Source: Limnanthes douglasii subsp. nivea
Taxonomy: Eukaryota; Streptophyta; Magnoliopsida; Brassicales; Limnanthaceae
DNA length: 64,000 nucleotides
Direction: 5' to 3'
Assembly (NCBI GenBank): GCA_036936605.1
Contig: JAUPFV010000001.1
Coordinates: forward strand, 318,582,250 to 318,646,249
A program made the position numbers and the translations under genes. This document shows, in pieces, positions 12,050 to 23,903 of the stretch. Under the pieces are notes generated by a model. It had not been told where the DNA came from. It worked only from the letters and a program-made list of their open reading frames with translations, and did no database searches. Each line of letters starts with the position of its first letter. Within the stretch, counting starts at the first letter, position 1.

Positions 12050-12540
12050 TGATGGGGTCGGAAATCGTTGAGTGTGATAAACATTGGTAGGGTTGGATTT
12101 CTTCAAGGGGGAAATTTAGACGTAAGATAAATCCTATACTGACACAACAGTTTTTCCTTTTGTTTTTGAGGACAGAAATCGTTGAGTGTGATAAACATTG
12201 GTAGGGTTGGATTTCTGAGGGGGCAATTAAGACCTAAGATAAATGCTATATTGACACAACAAATTTTCCTTTTGAATCAACTGTGTATTTTCTATATATT
12301 TACTTATTAGCAACTGTATAAATAAAAATAGGAAGGATATTTTTGGTCTATAGGTTTGATCCATGTCCATGATCCGACCTGATTGGCCTATTAATCCAAA
12401 ATTAGCTTATAAAGGCTTTGAAGAACATTCTTTATGAGGATTGAGACTTTATATCTCTAAGCATTAAATATAGCAGCTCAATTATATCTATACAATCTAT
12501 CTTATACTTATTATATCATCAAAAAAATTACCTAAATACC
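12050..12540 (+). repeat. 5' LTR of element P
   Basis: It starts TGATGGGGTCGGAAATCG and ends ttacctaaatacc. It aligns with 21584-22062. It holds an internal duplication: the stretch gaaatcgttgagtgtg...ggttggatttct occurs at about 12060 and again at about 12176. The 3' LTR has the same double structure, so the duplication is ancestral. A TATA-like segment (cttataaaggc) is near 12410. Confidence 0.87.
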
Positions 12541-12566
12541 ATCAGATTGGCGACCATAGTGGGAGC
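12541..12566 (+). other. Primer binding site region of element P
   Basis: atcagattggcgaccatagt follows the 5' LTR directly. The core tggcgaccatagtggg resembles the tRNA-complementary sites (tggcgcc...gtggg type) of plant gypsy elements. The tRNA is not assigned. Confidence 0.6.
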
Positions 12567-12639
12567 ATACACTAAGGTACACCTATAGCAGTATCCAAAA
12601 CCTAGCGTACAAAGTTTACCTTCAGAGTTATTTAGAGCA

Positions 12640-14110
12640 TGGACCATGATATGCAAATAAACCATTATTTTGAAAATGAAGAGGTTAGAGTTTAAGATGA
12701 GCATGTACACACATCCCATGTGAATAATGACACTGATGAAAGGTTTTCCATACAAAAGGAGTGTGATTAATTACAAGTAGAGATTGAAGTATTGAGAGCC
12801 AAAAGACAGGTTGAGAAGGATTTGGGGGAAAACTCCATCCGAATATAGGAAATCAAATTAGTCAGATTATAGTCATCCAAATCTCACCAAGAATCTAAAA
12901 AAAAAACAACGAGTCAAACACTATTCCAGCACTTCGAAGTCTGCTGACGGCTCAACAACATAATCAAAATCAGAAGTCTCCTCATCTTTTTAGAGTAGTT
13001 GTCATTGTCGTAAGAAAAATAAATAAAATCTTTAGGCTGAAAAACATTTGAAAAAAACCATAAAAAAAAAGAAAGGAGGATTCTTCGGGAAAGAAAATGG
13101 GTCGAAAGGGTAAACTAAAAAAGAAACAATATTAAGGAGCGGTGAATTGGTCAGCTGACCATATCATATATGGCTTGTTGAGTGATCAATTCCCCATGCA
13201 ATACGAGCCTATAATATTTGCCACTTCTAATGAGGATCACATGTTAAATCAAGGATATAATTGGATGCAGTCGTCTTTGTCTTCAAAAATCCTCTATGGA
13301 CATTTACTTAGGCGTTTTGAAATTTCAAATATGGAAAAATATGATGGGATCTAAGATATGAGTTTTGATAATGATGGCAAGCTGTTGTGCATATATTTTT
13401 CTCAAATTTTTAAGGATAGCGCCTTGGAGTGGTATACTAGATTACCGCATGGATCGATCAAGAACTTGACATGTTTTGGATGGCATTCCGAAGGTAATTT
13501 ATGGGAAGTAAATAACTTAAGGGGAACTGAGATAGAATAATCTAATTTCAGCAACACCTTAATGAATTTTAAAACAAGTGGTTATATTTGCACTTAGACA
13601 AGGGTAATTAGTTGGAGAGTTGGCTGATTAGGTGACCTGTTAGAAGGCAATGACTTGGGGTGGTTTACTAAACCAAGTTGGAAAGCAAATCACTGTGGAG
13701 GAAACTAAAAGATTGAGACATTGTTATCAATATAGTCTTTCCCCTTCAAACCCGCTTCTATAAGCAAGTGACCAGTATCAAGCGACCATTAGCAATCATC
13801 TGAGGGACTCCAAACAAGGTCACATTGGCGAAGACTGAGCCAGTCTAATCAAGGGAAAAAAAATCTTGGCCAAAAGAGAATCAGTGTATCCAACCTAGTT
13901 ATTTCACATAGATAATTGAAAATGTTGCAACCATTTACGGTAGGTCAAATAATTTTGTGCAATTATGAAGGCATGCACCTATCCAGACTCCAAGAAGAAA
14001 TTAAAACCCACGATTCTATAAGTACCATAACGATGTAGGACATAATACTAAACATTGTATTACTTTGAAGCAGAAGATACAATCATTAATTGAGAATGGG
14101 AAATTAACCA
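12640..14110 (+). pseudogene. Element P gag (broken)
   Basis: The Ty3/gypsy capsid region is recognisable at about 13310-13500: MEKYDGI, LLCIYFSQIFKDSALEWY and TRLPHGSIKN. This fits the pattern YDG...F...AL.WY..LP.GSI of plant gag proteins. A charged, probably coiled N-terminal part precedes it (about 12780-12840, EIEVLRAKRQVEKDLG). Several stops interrupt it. No intact CCHC knuckle could be found between 13950 and 14110. Confidence 0.75.
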
Positions 14111-14439
14111 CCTTTGTTAAGTCACAACTAGTTAACAGACAAGTAAGCAACATATCACAACCAAGCACAAGTGGAGCTCAGACAAATTCACCTGTTGTAC
14201 GACGAAAAGCTACGTAAGCTCCCAGACAAGAAAGTACAATGGTGAATATTGAACAATTTTATGTGGATTCAGAGTACTTGGATCCGGATCAGGGTTGAGT
14301 GAATGTGGTAACTAAGAATTAGAAAAGGTTTCCAAGTTGTGCCAATTCCTTGAATCATTAATTATATTCAGAGGAGGCACGATGATAGCGCCTTCGAGAT
14401 GTTCCATGAAACAACATGTGGTTAGCGTTGACCATTAAA

Positions 14440-17400
14440 TTAAAGAGGAAGATGTCTTCTTATCTATACCATATTCCTACCCCATTCATAGTTGTTGATG
14501 AATATTATTTAAGGAATATTGCAGGGCCACATGAGGATGATGTGGTAATAGGGGCATCTATTGAGGAAACAAAAATATGACAAATCTTGATCGATATTGG
14601 TAGCTTAGCTAATATCTTATTTCTGTCCACGTATAAAAAAAACCATTTGTTCTTCTCCAATTAAACAGGACCTTAGTAGGGTTTACAGGAAACTCTACGG
14701 ATGTTATTGGGGAGTTCGAAGGAGAGGCAATTCTTGGCAAATGACCATTTACGAAAATAGTCAGAGTCTTATTTGTGGCGTTGAATTGTCTGACCCTAGA
14801 TAACACCATCTTTTGAAGATTTTGGCTATCAAGAATACATGCAGTTGCGTCAATAGTTCATCAGTCTTTAAAATGCGCAGTTGGAGGCTAAGTAGGGGTA
14901 GTTCGGAGCAGCTACAAAGTAGTTTGGGAATGTTATGTTACTACTTTTTCTCCAAAGTCTCTAGAGAATGCGACAACTAAAAAGGAATGTCAATTACTTG
15001 AGTACTATTTGGATCCGAACATGATAAATGATCAAAGAGAGACTTCTACTGCATCCTTATCGAAGACGTTGAAGTATGTAGCTTGGTGGATGGGAATAGT
15101 GTCAGAATTGGGGCCAAATTTCCATCCGAATTGAAATAAGAGTTACTGTATTTCTTATATAAGAATTTTCATGTGTTCACCTGGTGTAATGAATATGTGA
15201 CAAGCGTACCAGCTAGTATCATTAGTTACAAACTATCTCTGTGATCCAATGCAGGCCCAGTAATACAAATAAGAAAAGAATTTTCTAAAGAGAAATCTAA
15301 AACTATTTTTAAAGAGGTAGAAAGATTGACAAATGGCGGACATATTCGGGAATCTCAGTATCCATTATGGATAGCAAACCCGGTGCTCATAAAAAATAAA
15401 AATGGTAAATTTTGAATGTGTATTGATTTCACCAATCTTAACAGGGCATGTCCCAAGGATCCTTTCCTTGTTCCTCGGATAGATCAGTTGGTGGAGTCCA
15501 CCTCACGAAATAAATTTTTATCTATTATAGATGCCTTTGCTAGGTACAATTAGATTCAAACGGATATGAAGAACCAATATCATACCACATTTATCAGTGA
15601 GAAGAGGTTATACTGTTACAAGGTAATGCCATTCAGTTTAAAGAATGTTGGGGCTACTTACCAACTCTTAGTCAACAAAGAATTTTTCAGTCAGATTGGT
15701 AGAAATGTTGAAGTTTATATTAATGACATGATAATAAAGAGTCCAAAGGAAGAAGATCATCTACTTGACCTCAAAAAAACTTTCTCTAATTTGGAAGCCA
15801 TCAATTTAAAGTTAAATTCAAATAAGTGCACTTTCAGAGTGCGATCCAAAACTTTTTTAGGGTACATCATTAATAAGAAAATGATAGAGGTTGACCCAGG
15901 ATAAGTAGATTCATTGTTGGCTATGGACCCTCCCCGGACCACAAAAGAATTTTAAGTGTTAACTAGAAGGTTATCAGCTTTAAATAGTTTTATTTCAAGG
16001 TTGTCAGATAAATGTGCAGAATTTTTCCAAGTATTGAGAAATGCCAAGAAATTCAATTGGTCCTTAAAGTGTGATAACGATTTCCTTGAAATCAAGAGAC
16101 ATTTATCTGCGCCTAAAACTCTGTTCAAACCAGTAATCAGATAAAGACTCTATGTATACCTTGGCAATATCCGATCATGCTGTGAGTGCAATATTAGTCC
16201 GGGAGGATAAAAATTACCCTCGCTTGTTTATTACATTAGTAACAGTTTGTTAGATGCTGATAAAAGATACCTAAATTTGGAAAAATTAGCTTTAACCTTG
16301 GTGATAACAGCCAGGAAAATGAGGCCTTATTTTCAAGCGCACTCCATCATAGTTTGAACTTGTTTTCCATTTAAAAGCATGTTGCAAAAATCAGATGTAT
16401 TAGGTCGAATGACAAAGTGGTCTGTAGAATTTGGAGGATTATAAAATTGATTTTTCTCCTCAAAAAGCAATCAAGGCACAAGCTGTAGCAGACTTCTTGG
16501 TTGAGTTCTATTCGGGAACACTCTGTCTAAAATCTTCTATCAATATGTCTGGAAAAGAATGGGTAATTCGGACATATGAAGGATCTAGTATGATGGTTGT
16601 GCAGCAGGAATATGTTTACTCTCCCTCTTTGTTGACTAAATGTACCAAGTCATACGTTTTGGTTTCAAGACATCAAATAATGAAGCTAGGTTTGAAGCAG
16701 CAATAACTGGTTTAAGGTTTGCTCAAATATTTGGTGCCAAGAGAATATGATTGATAAGTGATCGCAGCTGCTCATACATCAAGCATAAGGACAATCTGAA
16801 ACAAGAAAAGAACAATTAGTGAAGTATTTGAAAGTATTAAGAGAAGTTTCAGCCTGTTTTAAATATGTGAAGTATGAGCATGTGCCAAGAGCTAAGAATT
16901 CAATTGCTGACTCTTTAGTCGCTATAGCATATTTCGAAGTGTATCCTTGGATTTTGGTGCAAGAATTCCCTTCCATAACAACGACCATCGAAATAGAAGT
17001 TGAAACTAAGGATATTTTTCAAATATCTACGATAAACAACCAAGCATGGGGTATGGAATCCAATAATTCAATACTAAAGAAAGCCTCCCCGAAGACAAAA
17101 ACCTAGATGCAAAATTAAATTTTAAAGCGCACGAGGTTTTAGTCTTAAGATAAACCCTTTATAAGAAATATTTTAGCAAGTCTCTATTGTGTTGCCTCGG
17201 ATCCGATGAGTCCTAATTAGTTTTATTTGAAATACATGATGGGGAAGGGTCTGCTCATTGTGGCTACAAAGCTTTGACAATAAGGGTCTTGTTAGGAGGA
17301 TATTATTGGCTCTATATCATGACGGATGCTAAAGAGCTAGTTAAAAGATATGATCCATGTCAGAGATTTGGAAATATTATACATGTACCAGCAGTTCCTA

Positions 17401-18166
17401 TGGAGTCAATATCTGAAGCGATGCATTTTGATAGATGGGGCCTTGATTTGGTTGGACCCCTTTCAATAGCTTCTAAAGGATGTCGACCTATTATCCGGGA
17501 AATTGGTTATTTCTCGAAGTAGCTAGAAACAACACTTCTCTTTAGAACCACTTCCAAAAACAGTAATCAAGTTTGTTATTTCCAACATATGTTGCAGGTT
17601 CAAAATTCCTATGCGAATTACGAAAGATAATGACCCTACAATATAGAGGTTTCTCTATATTTCCAACAGTAATCACGATTGTTTCTCTTCATCTTTCCAT
17701 CCCCAAGTTAATGGACATATAGAGGTTGTTAACAGATTACCTACAATAAGTATTATGGGTTTATCGAACTACTATACATACTGCTACACAAGAATCTACT
17801 TTTCCTTCTTTTAGAGTTCAGAATTATTCCGAATAGGATAATGAGACTGTTGTAAGGGCTCAACTAGACTTTATTGAAGAAAAGAGAGTCAACGCCCATT
17901 TACGAATGATACATTATCAAGGTTCAATGAGAAGTAGGTTTACGTTTGAAATATGAAGAATAGAATTTGATGTGGGGGATAAAGTTGTAAGAAAAGTGTT
18001 CTTGCACACCAAAGACAAGAAATTTAGAAAGTTTTTACCAAATTGGGAGGGACCATACACTATGTGTAAGAAGATTAAGCAAGGAACATGTCGGTTAGTT
18101 GACCAAGAAGACAGTCCTTTGAGTCACCCATGGAATATCGAACACTTAAGGTTATATCTCGGGTAA
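14440..18166 (+). pseudogene. Element P pol: protease, RT, RNase H, integrase (broken)
   Basis: Protease is at about 14490-14640 (PHEDDVVIGASI, LIDIGSLANIL). RT is at about 15300-15900 (CIDFTNLNRACPKDPF, VMPFSLKNVGATYQ, YINDMIIKS, FLGYIINKK), and the linker region at 15956-16144 (LSALNSFISRLSDKC). RNase H is at about 16540-16930 (KEWVIRTYEGSS, HVPRAKNSIADSL). The integrase zinc region is at about 17230-17380 (HDGEGSAHCGYKA, YDPCQRFGN), with the core at about 17410-17740 (RWGLDLVGPL, FHPQVNGHIEVVNR). The C-terminal region is at 17972-18166 (LPNWEGPYTM, NIEHLRLYLG). The RT box is YIND instead of YxDD, and the first zinc cysteine reads tyrosine. Stops and frameshifts occur throughout, so no active product is expected. 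Confidence 0.87.
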
Positions 18167-18319
18167 ATATGTATTGTAGATATTTACTTTTAATTTGTTC
18201 AATGTAGATATTTGGGGGCATACTTTTTCCTACCCTGGTGGTTAAAGGAGATTTTAATGAGGTGTACGAATCATTATCAAGCTATCACATTTTCCTTTAA
18301 AATTTGTTTATAAGTATGG

Positions 18320-18566
18320 CTTCTGTATTAATTTTGTTTGCCTTTGAATGGATTACCCTCGAATGGCTTGTGTATTGATTTTGTTTTCCTTCAAATGGAT
18401 TACCTTTAGATGGGCTATGTATTGATTTTTTTCCTTCGAATGGATTACCTTCGAATAGCTTGTGTATTGATTTTGTTTACCTTCGAATGGCTTGTGTATT
18501 GATTTTTTTTGCCTTCGAATGGCTTGTGTATTTACCTTCTAATAGATTACCTTCGAAAAAATTGTG
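18320..18566 (+). repeat. Minisatellite between pol and the antisense ORF of P
   Basis: Imperfect direct repeats are built from cttcgaatggcttgtgtatt, gattttgttt and cttcgaatggattac, in about six units of 30-55 bp. The position, 3' of pol in a Tat-like element, is the hypervariable region known to give rise to tandem repeats in this lineage. Confidence 0.8.
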
Positions 18567-18569
18567 TTA

Positions 18570-21040
18570 AAAGATTAATGACCTTCGATGAAGTAGACCA
18601 AGTAATTGAGATAAAAAAAATATATATACCTGAGGAAATAAGTTAAGTTGATGAGAGGATTACTAGTACAAAACGCCTCTGAAACCCTAAGGACTTGATA
18701 AAATACGAATTCAAAAAAAAGACTTTGGAAACTTTTTATAATCAGACGTTTCTTTGACCAACTCTTCTTTGGTTGATTTAACCTCTTCAAATAAACCATC
18801 AGTTTTAGCTTTTTTATCTTCGATTGAAGCCTTCTGATTCATGTTATCCTCTAGAAGAGAATAGATGGTTTCATTCGGGGACCTCACCTATCTTTACAAC
18901 TCAATAATCGGACTCACATAGCTCAACACTGAATACCCCATCATGTCGTTCTCCTTTGACAATTCAAAGGGAAACCCTTCGAACATCACAGTGGTGGTGT
19001 TGCTTATCGATTATGGGAAGTCAGTTTCAAAATAATTTAAGTCAAAAGCACTTATACCTTCTATTAGATTGACTTCTCTGAATTTCTGCCTCTCAGACGA
19101 GGGGAGTAATAAGGATGAGGGATTAGATGATGCAGCTGGTGGAAGTTCAACAATAGGGTTCGTTAGAGGATTAATTTATGAATGAAGGAGAGTCTCTGAA
19201 TGAGTCGAGGTATTCTTCCTCTCTTTATCTCTTTTATCACTTCTTTGTTTCCCCCTCTTGTGTATCTTCTTATTCTTAGGTACACGAAATTTTAAGGGCA
19301 CATCACCATCTTCAACATTGGCAACAACAACAACTAACAAGGATGAGTCGATATCGTGTGTCTACCCTTCGGTTCCCACTTCAGAAACAAACTGTGATAA
19401 GCCTTCTTTTCTTTTTTATCCTTTTTATTATGATGACTAAGGGCTTTGTTCCTGGTCAGACGAAATAGCTTTCCGTCAGCGGCTTCGGTTCTCTTGAGAA
19501 GGGCAGAGGGCCAAAAATAGTGCAAAATTTATCCATGTCAACTCTCTTTCGGGATTAGTCCTCCAGAGGTGACTTCGAACAAAGTTTGCAAGAGTAACGC
19601 ACTGATAGAATCCATTGGACCACTTTGCTTCCGCCCACTAATTCAACCTCTCAAAGTGACCTTTGCACCGGCCAGATGGTGTAGATAGAGCTTCGAAATG
19701 GATGATATATGAAAGAAGGAAAATAATGAAATATAGAGAAGGAAAATAGAGGGTCAAAAATAATTTCGAAGATATCTACCCGTGTTTTACCAGTATCTGG
19801 TAAGCTGGCTCGTTTTACCTTGGGAGGTGATCTTCCTACCATTCTCCTACCAACCACTGATGAAGAGGAATTAAAATTTCCATATTGTATCTGCCTTCAA
19901 TGGATTATCCCCTACTTTTTAGTTATTCCCCATATTAAAATAATAAAATGCATTTGTGAATTACAGGATATACTGGAATAGCAGCCAGCTGCTTCACTGG
20001 CATAAGAATTGATGATAGCCTTGATGTTATGATGCATGCCATTAACGTAAACTAGGCATTTGGACTAGTCTAGCTTGGACACATCCATACTAAACTAAAG
20101 TAGCATACGATCTCAGGCTCTAAGGGAAATTGAAGCCCCAGTTGAGCATATTGATATAAACCACTAACTCCCTTGATACACAGTTCATCGTAGTCTCTCT
20201 AGGTGTGGGCATTCTTAACTTAGTTTCTTTGAATAACCCCCACTTAGTGTGAATAGCCTCTAACTTCGAATCTTAAAAATAAAAATAAGAAATCTTATCT
20301 AAAGTTAAGAGATATTTGACACTAACCCTTGCGAAGAGCTTCAATTTATGTTTCAAGGGCCTTACCTTTGCCCTTGCCATCACCGCCCATTTTTTATTTC
20401 AGATTTTTCTTCTTCACTAGCCTCGAAGTCTCCCCCATCTAACTAGATGTCCCAAGGGGGGAATCTTTGCTAATAACTTACATGTTCTCTTCCATACTTA
20501 GGGACTACACCCTGAAGGCTCGATAGGCTGAGTGCTAACCTTTTTTTCATTTAGAAGTTGAGAAAATACTTGTTCAGGTTGGGAGGCTCAGCTATTTGAG
20601 ACAGAGGAGCCTCTTTCCTTAACATATTGTTTGGGGAGGGGTTGTTTGAAGGTTCTTTCTGCTGAGCAGACCCAGTCTCTTCGGCAGGATTAGTTTTTCC
20701 CTTAGATTGTCTCGTTATCCTTCGAGGAGTGTTCTCTTCAGAATCAGAACACATGGATCCGAATGATGAAGGAATTTGACGAGTAGTGCCTCTTTATGAT
20801 CGGGGGGGCTTCAGATAACGCCTATGAGAAGTGAACGAATGAGAAATTGAAGAGGGTACGGAAGGGATATTACGTCTATTGTAAAGATATGCTCCTTCGA
20901 AGTTGGTAGATTGAGTTACCACAATAGTTCCTTAGGAGGAAGTTAACCCAGCAAGAAAACCTTACCTTTTTCTTTTCTTCATCTAGTTTAGACAAGTTTA
21001 ACCATCCACCTTCGTTTAATGTGTTTCCGGCGGTGAACAT
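18570..21040 (-). pseudogene. Antisense extra ORF of element P (broken)
   Basis: It is read on the minus strand, antisense to P gag-pol and next to the 3' LTR. It starts at ATG 21040-21038 with MFTAGNTLNE and GGWLNLSKLDEEKKK. The central domain at about 20250-19990 has NMLNWGFNFPLEPEIVCYF and CPSxTSPNA. At about 19860-19790 ENGRKITSQGKTSQLTRYW matches the residues before the intron in T, and a GT donor follows near 19779. After the presumed intron come KWSNGFYQ and NFVRSHLW (about 19625-19540), matching T's ENWENRFHK and NLARSHLW. A lysine-rich stretch (IIKRIKKKRR) follows. Stops and frameshifts are frequent. The protein family has no known function; it resembles proteins annotated as putative gypsy-type transposon proteins. 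Confidence 0.75.
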
Positions 21041-21212
21041 ACAAATGCGAAGATGTTACCAGAGAAAGGATTCACGATGGTAGAGCGATGGAAGAAGAGA
21101 AAATATCATCGGTGATAAGTTAAATAACAAATGACAACAAATTGTTTTCTCTATCTAAAGTGTAGTGTTTCTCTCTCTAAAGAGTTCTAAAGTGGAAAAA
21201 TAAAGAAATAAA

Positions 21213-21373
21213 TTATATATATGAGCTATAAAAACTTTTGAGTAATCTACTAGGGATTTAGAAGGGCTAGTAACAACTATGGAGTTCTGCATAAGTGGAA
21301 ATGCCTCCTATTTATTGGTTAGCTTTACTAAAGATAAAACAATTTTGTGGCTTCAGTCAAGAAGTGACACGTG
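21213..21373 (-). promoter_or_regulatory. G-box and TATA-like box ahead of the P antisense ORF
   Basis: On the minus strand CACGTG (21368-21373) lies about 147 bp before a TATA-like run (21213-21221), and the ATG is at 21040. The wider motif ACGTGTCAC is shared with the T element, and both have a GAAGCC or TTCAGCC block close downstream. Confidence 0.5.
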
Positions 21374-21565
21374 ATGAAAAATAACTGGTTACAAACTATG
21401 ACCTTTGGGTAGTAATCATCTTCGAACTATGCTTGCGGTTTGAATAAATTTGCTACCAATTTTGAGAAATACTGGAAAGTTAGAGTTGAAGGGACAAACT
21501 AGTATGACTTGGATGTATATCACTTAGCCCTCTTAAAATGTCTTTGAGAAGGAAATGTCTTTGAG

Positions 21566-21583
21566 AATGCTAAGGGGGCTAGT
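21566..21583 (+). other. Polypurine tract of element P
   Basis: aatgctaagggggctagt directly precedes the 3' LTR start TGATGGGG. G-rich tracts ending in ggggct are also present before the LTRs of elements G and T. Confidence 0.75.
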
Positions 21584-22062
21584 TGATGGGGTCAGAAATC
21601 ATTGAGTGTGATAAACATTGGTAGGTGTCGGATTTCTTCTTCGAGAGAAATTTAGACCTAAGAAGATGCTATACTGACACATCACTTTTTGCATTTTGTT
21701 GATGGGGGCGGAAATCATTGGAAGGGTCGGATTTCTTCGAGGCTGCAATTTAAACCTAAAATAAATGCTATACAGACACAATATTTTTTCCTTTTGACTC
21801 AACTGTGTGTTTGCTATAATTTTATTTATTAGAAAATGTATAATTAATAATAGTGAATGAGATTTTTTGGTCTATGGATTTAAGCCAAGTCGATGACCCG
21901 ACCCTATTGGCCCATTAACCTAAAATTAGCATATAAAGGCTTTGCAAAAAGCATTTCAAAGGGTTGAGACTTTATCTATATACGAATTAAATATAGCAGC
22001 TCAATTATATCTTTACGATCTATCATATACTTATTACACCACCACAAAATTACATAAATACC
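21584..22062 (+). repeat. 3' LTR of element P
   Basis: It starts TGATGGGGTCAGAAATC and ends ttacataaatacc. It aligns with the 5' LTR at 12050-12540 with many substitutions and small indels. Sequence of M (gag) begins directly after it. Confidence 0.87.
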
Positions 22063-23126
22063 CTTCGAATTAAATTAAACCACGTCAAATGAACCCTTGA
22101 GACCTCGTATTGCCTACTTTCATCACTTCCTTTTCTCTTTGGTGTTGAAACTTTACCTCATGTGCTTTGATCGATGGTGTGTAGGAAAGTCACCTCTCTT
22201 AGCATCCTTGACTCTAATGTTGATCAGATTTTGCCAACATGCCCCACATCTTATCGTCAGGGAATTTGAAGAGGTTGATGTATAGTTCTTCTTCTCTGAC
22301 CAATCCTCTTTTAAACGAAGCGACTGTAACGTCTTCTTGACTCTTCGACAAGGTCTTCATCTCATGGAAAATTCTCTGAACATAAGTTTTAATGGTTTAT
22401 TCTCTTCGTTGGTACTAGTTTATGATGAAATTTCCTTATATTTTTCTTCTTTGTTACCAAGGATTTGGTTTCTAAAGGTACTCCACGGGCCCTCAAAGTC
22501 ATGAATTATCCCCTTCTGTAAACTGTCTAAACCAGTTGAGGGTATTGCCCTTGAACTTCACAGAGAAAGCTCTAAAGAGAAGTACATCATTGGGATTAAA
22601 TCCCGTCATCATATTTCTGAATTGTTAGAGATGGTACTCTGGGTCACCCAAACCATCATAAAAGTCTATTTTGTATGGGGTCAAATTTGTAGGGGAGTTT
22701 TACCACCAAGATTTTGCTGAAAATGGAGATTCATTGAGCATTTATGTTTCTATTTTTTACCTTTCATCGTGGTACTCCAATGAATTTCTCCCTCTATTCT
22801 TTTTCGAGACTTCATCTCTCGACTGATCATCATGGTAGGAATCGATGTTGGCTTATTTTCTTTTCTTTTGCTTCCTCCCATTACTTTTGTATGCATGGTC
22901 AGCCTTTCTTACCTTATCTCTGGATTTATATGTGTGGTTTGCCTTACTTACTTTTTATTTGCCTTATGCTTTCCTTTGGTATATGTAACGGCCTCTTGAG
23001 GCGCATGCGCTTGTCCAAGGAGTCCTTGTGAATTAGTAAGGTTGTTATGTCATCGGGGATAACCATCGCATCATTCCTAGCGGGATGGAATCTGGGGTTA
23101 TCTCGTTTGACTCTTGATCTAGTCAT
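22063..23126 (-). pseudogene. Element M gag (right of the P insertion)
   Basis: On the minus strand the product begins MTRSRVKRDNPRFHPARN (ATG near 23126). The capsid-like region is at about 22690-22500: YKIDFYDGLGDPEYHL, KFKGNTLNWFRQFTEGD. This is the plant Ty3/gypsy gag signature (YDG..DP..HL...F...L.G.A..WF). Stops are present. The downstream part of gag is cut by element P, and the protease follows on the far side at about 11680. Confidence 0.78.
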
Positions 23127-23185
23127 TACAATTGGTATATTAGAGTTTAACCTTCTTTTTACAAAAAAAAAGAAAATAAAAAGAA

Positions 23186-23212
23186 TCAGACTCTCACAAA
23201 CGGCACTAAATT
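23186..23212 (-). other. Primer binding site region of element M
   Basis: On the minus strand, directly after the LTR end (TTTTATCA), comes aatttagtgccgtttgtgag. It resembles the common plant gypsy site with ttggtgccgtctgtggg. It marks 23213 as the inner border of the 5' LTR. Confidence 0.6.
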
Positions 23213-23903
23213 TGATAAAAGAAAAATCATTATAAAGAATTTTGCCAAAGTAATGATAATCGGAAAAGAATAGAAAACCAGAAGAGAATGACAGTGGAAA
23301 ATAATTAACTTGATATATTTTTATAAAATTAATCTTTTAGAATTTTGGTTATCTCTTTATTTATATCTCTTATCCACTTTCACATTTAAATTTATTAATT
23401 AACTTTTACTCATTGACTATAGTAATTGTGTCTTTATTATCGTTCACGTTCCTAATAAATACAAGGGGCACGATCAAGATTAATGCATGTGTTATTACAC
23501 GTGACGCATTGGGCTTCAAGTTTAAATGCTTGATTTGTGTTACCATCGGATAGAATGCTATCCGCCCGGGTTTCAAGTTTAAATGCTCGGTTTGTACCTC
23601 CATCAGGTAAAACGCTATATGCTCAGGCTTTGAGTTTAGGTACTCGGTTAATGCTTCATTTAGTTAAAATGATACTACCGTCTTATGGAATCTTATTCAC
23701 CTATGGTTATTCCTATTTTGGTCGTCTCATTAATGTCTCATTAATGCTTCTCTCACAAGTGGTGCATCGTCTTATCATGGATCATCAGATAATTATACAG
23801 CCTCGTATTACTTGCAAAACACTTTTCATCTTATTAGCCTCTATTTCATATTGCTCGTCATTATAAGGAGTATACCCTGCTCATGGGGTGCATATAGCAA
23901 TAC
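23213..23903 (-). repeat. 5' LTR of element M
   Basis: This is homologous to 3629-4349 throughout, with many substitutions. Three tandem units of about 57 bp lie at about 23510-23680, beginning ggcttcaagtttaaatgct, ggtttcaagtttaaatgct and ggctttgagtttaggtact. The outer (right) end is uncertain, between about 23890 and 23905. Confidence 0.75.

Larger units (their letters stand above)
12050..22062 (+). mobile_element. Element P: Ty3/gypsy (Tat-like) retrotransposon nested in M
   Basis: The order is 5' LTR (12050-12540), PBS, gag, protease, RT, RNase H, integrase (to 18166), minisatellite, antisense ORF (21040 down to about 18570), PPT and 3' LTR (21584-22062). Total length is about 10.0 kb. 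It interrupts the gag/protease region of M: M sequence is on the left at 12049 (protease side) and on the right at 22063 (gag side). LTRs are diverged, and coding parts are full of stops, so it is an old copy. The 5-bp flanks gttgg and cttcg do not match, so no target-site duplication is preserved or the ends are off by a few bases. Confidence 0.87.
3629..23903 (-). mobile_element. Element M: Ty3/gypsy (Tat-like) retrotransposon, minus strand, with element P nested inside
   Basis: Read on the minus strand, the order is 5' LTR (23213 to about 23903), PBS, gag (about 22063-23126), [P insertion 12050-22062], protease, RT, RNase H, integrase, an antisense ORF on the plus strand, PPT and 3' LTR (3629-4349). 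Protease-RT-RNase H-integrase is the Ty3/gypsy order. An extra antisense ORF next to the 3' LTR is a feature of the Tat lineage. Without P the element is about 10.3 kb. The LTRs are strongly diverged and coding parts carry many stops and frameshifts, so it is old and dead. I could not find a clear target-site duplication. The outer end of the right LTR is uncertain by about 15 bp. Confidence 0.82.

Noticed and set aside
12045..22067. Target-site duplication around element P
   Set aside because: The flanks gttgg and cttcg differ. Shifting the borders by a few bases did not give a match.
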